NCBI GenBank assembly: GCA_023145595.1 | Contig: JAGLDM010000183.1 | Location: forward strand, 1 to 12,611 | DNA from: Flavobacteriaceae bacterium | GTDB taxonomy: Bacteria; Bacteroidota; Bacteroidia; Flavobacteriales; Flavobacteriaceae | Length of the DNA stretch: 12,611 nt | Direction of reading: 5' to 3' | Shown: positions 6,970 to 12,611 of the stretch, piece by piece | Layout: every line of letters starts with the position of its first letter | How positions within the stretch are numbered: the stretch's first letter is position 1 | Translations under genes and position numbers: made by a program | Notes under the pieces: generated by a model | The model's input: only the letters and a program-made list of their open reading frames with translations | Database searches by the model: none | What the model was told of the DNA's origin: nothing

Positions 6970-8691
6970 ATGGAGCAATTTATAGTATCAGCGCGTAAAT
7001 ACAGACCCCAAACATTTAAAGATGTTATTGGGCAACAAGCCATTACAAATACCTTAGAAAACGCTATTAAAAACAACCATTTGGCGCAGGCGTTATTATT
7101 TACTGGCCCAAGAGGTGTAGGTAAAACAACCTGTGCTCGGATTTTAGCAAAAAACATCAATCAAAAAGAAAACGCTGAATTAAATTCTGATGAAGATTTT
7201 GCCTTTAATATTTTTGAGTTAGATGCTGCCTCTAACAATGGAGTAGATCAAATAAGAGAATTAACAGATCAAGTTCGTATTCCACCTCAAGTAGGGAAAT
7301 TTAAAGTGTATATAATTGATGAGGTTCATATGCTATCATCAGCAGCATTCAATGCCTTTTTAAAAACTTTAGAAGAACCACCTGCGCATGCTATATTTAT
7401 CTTAGCAACTACAGAAAAGCACAAAATAATCCCCACTATACTTTCTAGATGTCAAATATTTGATTTTAAAAGAATCACTGTTCTTGATGTAAAAAATTAT
7501 TTAAAAGAAATTGCGGTAAAAGAAGGAATTACAGCAGATGATGATGCTTTACATATCATTGCTCAAAAGGCAGATGGCGCCATGAGAGATGCGCTTTCTA
7601 TTTTTGATAGGGTCGTTAGTTTTTCTGGAAATAACTTAACAAGACAAGCGGTTACTGAGAACTTAAACGTATTGGACTATGATGAATACTTCAAAATAAC
7701 CGATTTAATATTAGCGAATAACATTCCTCAAGTTTTAATACAATTCAATACTGTTCTTTCTCGCGGATTTGACAGTCATCATTTTATAACCGGCCTGGCT
7801 TCGCACTTTAGAGATTTAATGGTCGCTAAAGACAAAGAAACAGTCACTCTTTTAGAAGTTGGAGACAATGCCAAAAAGCGGTATTTAGAGCAATCTCAAA
7901 AAACAACACTCCCCTTTTTGATGGAAGGGATTAAAAAAGCAAACGACTGCGATTTGCAATACAAACAGAGTAAAAATCAACGGCTACTCGTAGAATTAAC
8001 ACTCATGCAACTTACCTCCATCACTTTTGATGGAGAAAAAAAAAATGACAAGAACTTCATAATTCCGGTTAAATTCTTTGCAAATACAATTGTTGAAGAA
8101 AAAATCGATGTAGTCATAAAGACTCAAAAGGTAGCAGAACCCGTTCCTTCACTTGAATCAAAAACTGTTTCTACCCCTGCCCCAACTTCTAAAGAAAACG
8201 TTACCGCTCCTAATATTCAAAGAGAACGAAGAAGAAATAATTCTCTTTCTTTTAAAAGTGTAACCCGTAAAACGGAAGAAAACATTTCTGCCATAAAGGA
8301 AATTGACTACAGTAAAATGCCCCGTACTGAATTTACAGAAGTAGAATTTCTAAAACATTGGAATCAATATTATAAATTACTGATTGATGATGGCAAAAAA
8401 ATTATTGCATCAATTATAAAGGCAGACAGTCCTCGTTTAGATTTAGAAAAAACGATGATCCACTTAACACTTCCTTCAGAGGGCATGAAGGACAAATTAT
8501 TGAGTCACAAACCAATTCTTTTAAAACACATTAGAACTGAACTAAATCATTTCGGAATAGACTTGGCAATTGAAGTTAATGAAGGGGCTCAAAAGAAATA
8601 CGCGTACACCGCTCAAGAGAAATATGAAAAACTAAAAGACAAGAATCCGTATTTAGCGCTGTTTCGTAAAAAAATGAATTTAGATGTGTAA
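6970..8691 (+). CDS. dnaX: DNA polymerase III subunit gamma/tau
   Basis: Clamp-loader ATPase of the replicative polymerase, 573 residues. AAA+ motifs are intact: Walker A GPRGVGKT at 46-53, Walker B VYIIDEVHM with D117-E118, sensor 1 ATTEKHK at 146-152, the arginine-finger motif SRC with R160, and sensor 2 GAMRDAL around R206. The zinc-binding module between Walker A and B is reduced: after C55 the sequence goes directly through a short acidic linker to FELDAASNNGVDQI, with none of the four zinc cysteines of E. coli DnaX. Domain III ends near residue 352. A linker rich in P, T, K and R follows (about 385-430), then a tau-like C-terminal domain (about 435-573). A stem-loop plus A10 run at 8016-8045 may produce a shorter form. 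The gene is convergent with the minus-strand permease downstream. Confidence 0.96.
   Translation: MEQFIVSARKYRPQTFKDVIGQQAITNTLENAIKNNHLAQALLFTGPRGVGKTTCARILAKNINQKENAELNSDEDFAFNIFELDAASNNGVDQIRELTDQVRIPPQVGKFKVYIIDEVHMLSSAAFNAFLKTLEEPPAHAIFILATTEKHKIIPTILSRCQIFDFKRITVLDVKNYLKEIAVKEGITADDDALHIIAQKADGAMRDALSIFDRVVSFSGNNLTRQAVTENLNVLDYDEYFKITDLILANNIPQVLIQFNTVLSRGFDSHHFITGLASHFRDLMVAKDKETVTLLEVGDNAKKRYLEQSQKTTLPFLMEGIKKANDCDLQYKQSKNQRLLVELTLMQLTSITFDGEKKNDKNFIIPVKFFANTIVEEKIDVVIKTQKVAEPVPSLESKTVSTPAPTSKENVTAPNIQRERRRNNSLSFKSVTRKTEENISAIKEIDYSKMPRTEFTEVEFLKHWNQYYKLLIDDGKKIIASIIKADSPRLDLEKTMIHLTLPSEGMKDKLLSHKPILLKHIRTELNHFGIDLAIEVNEGAQKKYAYTAQEKYEKLKDKNPYLALFRKKMNLDV
8016..8048 (+). promoter_or_regulatory. 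Candidate slippage/frameshift element inside dnaX
   Basis: CTCCATCA (8016-8023) and TGATGGAG (8028-8035) form a perfect 8-bp stem with a CTTT loop. The stem is followed without a gap by ten A residues (8036-8045) and then TGAC. In the dnaX frame the run is read GAA AAA AAA AAT. A -1 shift, or one extra A in the mRNA, gives E356-K-K-K and stops at TGA 8046-8048 (359 residues). One A fewer gives a stop at TAA 8060-8062 (363 residues). A stem directly 5' of the run suits transcriptional slippage better than classical -1 ribosomal frameshifting, where the stimulator usually lies 3'. Structure and stops are seen; function is inferred. Confidence 0.5.
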
Positions 8692-8714
8692 ATATTAAGA
8701 CCTCAAAACAGCGC
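8656..8714. repeat. Spaced 9-bp inverted repeat at the dnaX 3' end
   Basis: GCGCTGTTT (8656-8664, inside the last dnaX codons) and AAACAGCGC (8706-8714) are perfect reverse complements separated by 41 nt, spanning the dnaX stop codon. It may be a long-loop transcript-end structure for one or both convergent genes. No T tract follows the right arm, and no better terminator is seen in the short gap 8692-8764. Confidence 0.35.
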
Positions 8715-8764
8715 AACTCTATTTTTATCTGTGTAACTCTACAAAACGATAAACAAAACAAACA

Positions 8765-10969
8765 TCAATCCCTCACCGTCAACCTCAACACAGAACATGC
8801 TGAATTATTGGCAATTTCATCTTTACCTGCACCAAACAATACATTCCGCCAATTATACTTTTCAGGAGTCCCTAACACTAACAAATCATAATCTGCAGAA
8901 ATAGTAGAAATTGCTTCAATAGGATTATTAGATTTTACTATTTTCAAATCACATAGCGCGCTCGCTTTTGATATTATATTTTGAGAGGTTTTTTCAATAT
9001 TCAATATTTCTTCCTCAGAAGAATCTTCAGGAATCACGTGAAGTAATGTAAATGATGCATTGTAAAACTTACAAATACGATCAACTATGGCTACAAAATT
9101 TTTATCTTTCCTCCCTGAACGCAATGCCAACAAAACCCTACCAATATTCCGCACTCCATTATCCTTGAACAGAGCAAAATCAGAATTTATATTCGCAATT
9201 AACCAACCTATCGGATTCCCAATTAACATGCCATTATTCGCACGTCCATTCCACCCCATCACCAACCAATCACAATGTGTTTTATCACTTAATTCATGAA
9301 TGGTATCTGAAATTTCATGGGTAGCAACGGCTTCAAAATCGATATCAATATTTCTGTTTTTCGCCAATCCTGTTAGGCGTCTTGCCAAAGAATTTACTCT
9401 CGGACTATCTTGTAAAACTGCATCTAACAAAGTTTGATTCGGCACTTCTTTAATATCTACAGCTAATATTTTTGATCGTTTATTAAGAGCTGCACCCATT
9501 TCCACCAACATTTCTGGAGAGTTTTCATTACCCAATAATGGGATTACAACACCTTCTTCTTCAGCATCAAAATTACCATCCAAAAATTTGGGATTTATAC
9601 TTAATTTTTTCTTTCTGACTTTTCGAGAAGCCTTTTCCTTTTTGTATAACAAATAAGACGCTGGTCGGTGACCATATAATTTCAAGACTCCAGTTCTATC
9701 CGCTTTTGTTCCATAGATATAATAAACAGCTATTCCTAGGACAATTAAGCCAAACACAGCAAGAAGAGGAATCATTCCTAAGAAAACCAAAAGAACCGCT
9801 CCACTAATCACTCCAAATAATTGCATAAATGGATACAACGGAGATTTATACGTTGGCTCATACCATTGCACTGAAGTTTCTCTTAAAACAATCACACATA
9901 AGTTTACCAGCATAAAAGACATCACCATAAAGGCGCTCGCCAATTTGGCAATTCTAACAACATCTAAAAATAAAATTGCTAAAGCCATCAATAAACAAGT
10001 CACCACAATGGTAACCACAGGTGTTAATTTCGTTGGATGAATTTTACTCATAAATTCAGGAAACAGTTTGTCTCTTGACATTGCAAACGGAAAACGAGAA
10101 GCCGCTAACACACCCGAATTCGCCATAGAAACCAAAGTAACTACCCCCAAAACAGCCGCAGCGTAACCAATATATTTTCCTCCTAACAAAAATGCTAATG
10201 AATAAATTGGTTTAAGATCTATAGCCAATTCATCTAACGGAATATTTCCAACCAACATAAAAGCAATCGAAACATACAGCATTGACATAATGATCAAAGA
10301 AAGGATCATTGCCGTTGGAATATTCTTACTCGGGTTTTTAATCTCACCCGCAATAGCCGCAACCTTAGTCACTCCGGCATACGATATATATACAAAGGCA
10401 ATAGTAGTAACCAAACCATAATTACCTTTTAAAAAGAATGGATCTAATAAGGTTGGGGTCACTTGTGGAAGTCCAAAAAATAGCAATGATATCAATCCAG
10501 TTAAACTAAAAGTAACGACAATCAATTGCACCTTGCCTACTTTTTTAACACCATAAATATTCAAAAGCATAATTAACCCAAGAAAAAATATAGCAATGTA
10601 TTTTATATAACCTAAATCAATATCTATTAAAACCGACAAGTATGCTCCAAACCCGACCAACGCAAAAGAACTTTTAAGAAGTAAAGACAACCATAATCCA
10701 ATTCCGGAAATAGTACCTAAAATAGGTCCAAATGCACGTTCAATATACACATACGTACCTCCTGATGTTGGCATTGCAGTCGCTAATTCTGATTTTGACA
10801 AGGCTGCAGGAAGAATACAAACTGCCGCTAATAAATAGGCCAACCAAACTGAAGAGCCCGTTTTTGCAGCTGCCAAGCCTGGCAAAACAAAGATACCACT
10901 ACCAAGCATCCCTCCTATGCTAATAGCTATTACTGATGATAAATTTAAACTGCGTTGTAACTTTTTCAA
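8765..10969 (-). CDS. APC-family amino-acid permease with tandem C-terminal Usp domains
   Basis: Predicted inner-membrane amino-acid or cation/amino-acid transporter of 734 residues. Residues 1 to about 420 form the APC membrane domain with about 12 helices, starting with the family hallmark IGGMLGSGIF at 18-27. A basic linker (KKEKASRKVRKKK) follows. Two universal-stress-protein-like domains come next, about 470-605 and 606-734. The first has GWNG followed by a shortened, degenerate version of the G-x2-G-x9-G-S/T nucleotide motif; the second keeps LLVLGTPEKY and ends at SACSVLRLTVRD but lacks the second glycine, so ATP binding is doubtful. The start is TTG (10969-10967): an in-frame TAA lies six codons upstream and the next ATG would cut into helix 1. 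The gene diverges from mnmE and converges on dnaX. The substrate is not evident. Confidence 0.9.
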   Translation of the reverse strand: MKKLQRSLNLSSVIAISIGGMLGSGIFVLPGLAAAKTGSSVWLAYLLAAVCILPAALSKSELATAMPTSGGTYVYIERAFGPILGTISGIGLWLSLLLKSSFALVGFGAYLSVLIDIDLGYIKYIAIFFLGLIMLLNIYGVKKVGKVQLIVVTFSLTGLISLLFFGLPQVTPTLLDPFFLKGNYGLVTTIAFVYISYAGVTKVAAIAGEIKNPSKNIPTAMILSLIIMSMLYVSIAFMLVGNIPLDELAIDLKPIYSLAFLLGGKYIGYAAAVLGVVTLVSMANSGVLAASRFPFAMSRDKLFPEFMSKIHPTKLTPVVTIVVTCLLMALAILFLDVVRIAKLASAFMVMSFMLVNLCVIVLRETSVQWYEPTYKSPLYPFMQLFGVISGAVLLVFLGMIPLLAVFGLIVLGIAVYYIYGTKADRTGVLKLYGHRPASYLLYKKEKASRKVRKKKLSINPKFLDGNFDAEEEGVVIPLLGNENSPEMLVEMGAALNKRSKILAVDIKEVPNQTLLDAVLQDSPRVNSLARRLTGLAKNRNIDIDFEAVATHEISDTIHELSDKTHCDWLVMGWNGRANNGMLIGNPIGWLIANINSDFALFKDNGVRNIGRVLLALRSGRKDKNFVAIVDRICKFYNASFTLLHVIPEDSSEEEILNIEKTSQNIISKASALCDLKIVKSNNPIEAISTISADYDLLVLGTPEKYNWRNVLFGAGKDEIANNSACSVLRLTVRD

Positions 10970-10981
10970 AGCCTCTAATTT

Positions 10982-11008
10982 TTCTTAAAAATAGTTTAAT
11001 TTTAAGAA
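10982..11008 (-). promoter_or_regulatory. Hairpin in the leader of the permease-Usp gene
   Basis: TTCTTAAAA (10982-10990) and TTTTAAGAA (11000-11008) form a perfect 9-bp inverted repeat with a 9-nt loop, ending 12 nt before the TTG start on the minus strand. In the transcript it would lie just upstream of the ribosome site, so it could modulate translation, or be an operator. It is AT-rich, so chance cannot be excluded. Confidence 0.3.
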
Positions 11009-11049
11009 TATCAAAGGTGTCGCAATAAAATAATTAAATTTAAAGTGAT

Positions 11050-11091
11050 AAATTTGCATTTCATATTAGATCTAATTTGAAACAGAAATTT
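11050..11091. promoter_or_regulatory. Long imperfect dyad in the divergent intergenic region (operator candidate)
   Basis: The centre ATTAGATCTAAT (11065-11076) is a perfect 12-bp palindrome. It extends to 11059-11082 (TTTCA and TGAAA arms) with one mismatched pair. After three further mismatched pairs, AAATTT recurs on both outer sides (11050-11055 and 11086-11091). In total 17 of 21 base pairs are symmetric. It lies between the minus-strand permease (start 10969) and plus-strand mnmE (start 11224), so it could serve a regulator of either gene. Confidence 0.4.
11053..11079 (+). promoter_or_regulatory. Possible mnmE promoter overlapping the dyad
   Basis: TTTG at 11053-11056 and TAATTTG at 11073-11079 resemble the Bacteroidota -33 and -7 boxes, with a 16-nt spacer and a -7 box one base short. 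They overlap the dyad at 11050-11091, so a bound regulator could block the promoter. The match is imperfect and the leader would be long (about 140 nt). Confidence 0.25.
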
Positions 11092-11223
11092 TATAGGACG
11101 GAATTGCAATAAAAGAATTAGAACATTTTCAAGAAGTTCATCTATTAATAATTGATTGTGACTTGACTTTAGGACAGACGCAAAAAAATGTAATAAAAAC
11201 TAGAAGAACAAACACCGAGGTAC

Positions 11224-12611
11224 ATGGGTAAACATAACAACATACACGAAGATACAATCATTGCCTTAGCAACTCCATCTGGAATGGGGGCTATTGCTGT
11301 TATCCGATTATCTGGAGAAGATGCTATTTCAATAGTTTCAAAACATTTTAAACCAAAATTTGGTTCCAAAGATTTAAACAAAGTAAAATCACATACCATT
11401 CATTTGGGACATATTGTTGATGAAAATCGGGATATTGATGAGGTTTTGGTCTCTGTTTTTAAAAACCCAAAATCTTATACAGGTGAAAATGTGGTGGAAA
11501 TTAATTGCCACGGCTCTGTATATATTCAGCAAGAAATTATTCAACTTTTCTTAAAAAATGGCTGTAGAACGGCTACTAATGGTGAATATACTTTACGTGC
11601 GTTTACCAATGGTAAAATGGATTTAACTCAAGCAGAAGCCGTTGCTGACTTAATTGCATCGGATTCTAAAGCATCTCATCAAATTGCTTTACAACAAATG
11701 CGAGGCGGATTTTCTTCAGAAATAGCCAGCCTTAGAGAACAGTTATTAAACTTTGCAAGTCTCATTGAATTGGAACTAGACTTTGCCGAAGAAGATGTAG
11801 AATTTGCCGATCGGGCTGCTTTTAGAGAATTGGTCACAAAACTATCTACAATTTTAAAAAGACTAATCGATTCTTTTGCTTTAGGAAATGTGTTTAAAAA
11901 CGGAATTCCGATTGCTATTATTGGCGAACCCAATGTTGGTAAATCTACACTGCTCAATGCTTTATTGAATGAAGAAAAAGCCATCGTTTCTGATATTGCA
12001 GGAACTACTAGAGACGCTATAGAAGATGAAATTGTAATAGAAGGTGTAACTTTTCGATTTATAGATACTGCCGGAATTAGAGAAACAAAAGATAAAATAG
12101 AAAGTATCGGAATTAAAAAAACATTTGAAAAAATAGAACAAGCACAGCTTGTTTTACTTCTTTTGGAAACAAAACAAATTCCAAATCTCAAAGAGCAAAT
12201 AACAACATTAGAAAAAAAATATCCTAAGAAAAGAATCTTACCGATTATTAATAAATCTGATCTTTTATCTCAAGATAAAATCTCAACACTCAATACCAAT
12301 CACTCTAATCTGATATTCATATCCGCTAAAAACAAAACCGGAATTACGGAATTAAAAAAGCAATTAACCGAATTAACGAATATTGGTGCGTTGAGCAACA
12401 ACCAAACTATTGTAAGTAACAACAGGCATTTTGAAGCCTTAACCAATGCTTTATCTTCTATTAAAGAGGTTGAAAAAGGTATGGCAATTGATTTGAGTTC
12501 TGACTTACTCGCTATTGATATCCGACAGGCTTTATACCATTTAGGAGAGATTACGGGGAGTGTTACTACGGAGGATTTATTGGGTAATATCTTTGCTAAT
12601 TTTTGTATCGG
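11224..12611 (+). CDS. mnmE: tRNA uridine-5-carboxymethylaminomethyl modification GTPase (3' end cut by window)
   Basis: GTPase that works with MnmG to modify U34 in the wobble position of certain tRNAs, in the cytoplasm. The N-terminal folate-binding TrmE domain begins with [22 protein letters not shown] and includes the conserved [17 protein letters not shown]. The inserted G domain has G1 GEPNVGKST at 234-242, G2 GTTRD at 260-264, G3 DTAG at 281-284 and G4 NKSD at 343-346. The C-terminal helical domain ends with the conserved FCIG motif, whose cysteine (C461) is visible at the window edge. The 462 complete codons suggest only the final residues (family ending CIGK) and the stop are missing. 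ATG 11224 is chosen because the family N-terminus follows within ten residues; GAGG lies only 3 nt upstream, so Shine-Dalgarno use is doubtful. Confidence 0.96.
   Translation, partial: MGKHNNIHEDTIIALATPSGMGAIAVIRLSGEDAISIVSKHFKPKFGSKDLNKVKSHTIHLGHIVDENRDIDEVLVSVFKNPKSYTGENVVEINCHGSVYIQQEIIQLFLKNGCRTATNGEYTLRAFTNGKMDLTQAEAVADLIASDSKASHQIALQQMRGGFSSEIASLREQLLNFASLIELELDFAEEDVEFADRAAFRELVTKLSTILKRLIDSFALGNVFKNGIPIAIIGEPNVGKSTLLNALLNEEKAIVSDIAGTTRDAIEDEIVIEGVTFRFIDTAGIRETKDKIESIGIKKTFEKIEQAQLVLLLLETKQIPNLKEQITTLEKKYPKKRILPIINKSDLLSQDKISTLNTNHSNLIFISAKNKTGITELKKQLTELTNIGALSNNQTIVSNNRHFEALTNALSSIKEVEKGMAIDLSSDLLAIDIRQALYHLGEITGSVTTEDLLGNIFANFCI

Noticed and set aside
8016..8045. Hairpin and A10 run read as an intrinsic terminator on the minus strand
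   Set aside because: On the minus strand the T tract would come before the hairpin, the wrong order for a terminator, and no minus-strand gene ends there.
11679..12191. 170-codon open frame on the minus strand inside mnmE
   Set aside because: It is serine-rich antisense of a clearly conserved GTPase gene and has no recognisable domain of its own.
1..12611. Mobile element, prophage, toxin-antitoxin or defence-island content
   Set aside because: No transposase, integrase, CRISPR repeat, nuclease or toxin-antitoxin pair could be recognised; genes are housekeeping or transport types with uniform composition.

Overview
The window is an AT-rich stretch of a Bacteroidota chromosome, most likely class Flavobacteriia. 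The evidence is the protein style (a DnaX without the usual zinc cysteines, a TolC-like protein with an SYSQ-type signal cleavage region), the weak Shine-Dalgarno signals, and several TAnnTTTG-like -7 elements typical of the Bacteroidota primary sigma factor. No tRNA, rRNA, CRISPR array or insertion sequence is visible.

Layout from left to right. (1) The tail of an unidentified gene ends at 104. It is followed at once by a GC-rich hairpin resembling a REP-type palindrome, then about 180 nt of leader with a candidate promoter. (2) A tight four-gene export operon spans 307-5008: a TolC-family outer membrane protein, a HlyD-type membrane fusion protein, and two paralogous ABC-2 type permeases. 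The genes are 9 nt apart or overlap by 4 nt. Together they could form an envelope-spanning exporter, but no ABC ATPase is encoded with them. (3) A long-chain acyl-CoA synthetase (5164-6939) and dnaX, the DNA polymerase III gamma/tau subunit (6970-8691), follow on the same strand; a candidate promoter for dnaX overlaps the ligase stop codon. (4) On the minus strand, converging on dnaX, is a 734-residue APC-type amino-acid permease fused to two C-terminal universal-stress-protein domains (8765-10969). (5) A 254-nt divergent intergenic region carries a long imperfect dyad, and then mnmE (tRNA U34 modification GTPase) runs off the right edge, missing only its last one or two residues.

The most interesting signal is inside dnaX. 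A perfect 8-bp stem with a 4-nt loop (8016-8035) abuts a run of ten A residues (8036-8045). A -1 ribosomal shift, or one extra A in the transcript, meets a TGA stop immediately at 8046-8048; loss of one A meets a TAA at 8060-8062. The site lies just after clamp-loader domain III, where a gamma-like short form would be expected to end. This is a candidate programmed slippage element producing a short DnaX, in the way that E. coli (ribosomal frameshifting) and Thermus (transcriptional slippage on an A run) make gamma. The remaining genes are ordinary housekeeping or transport genes.
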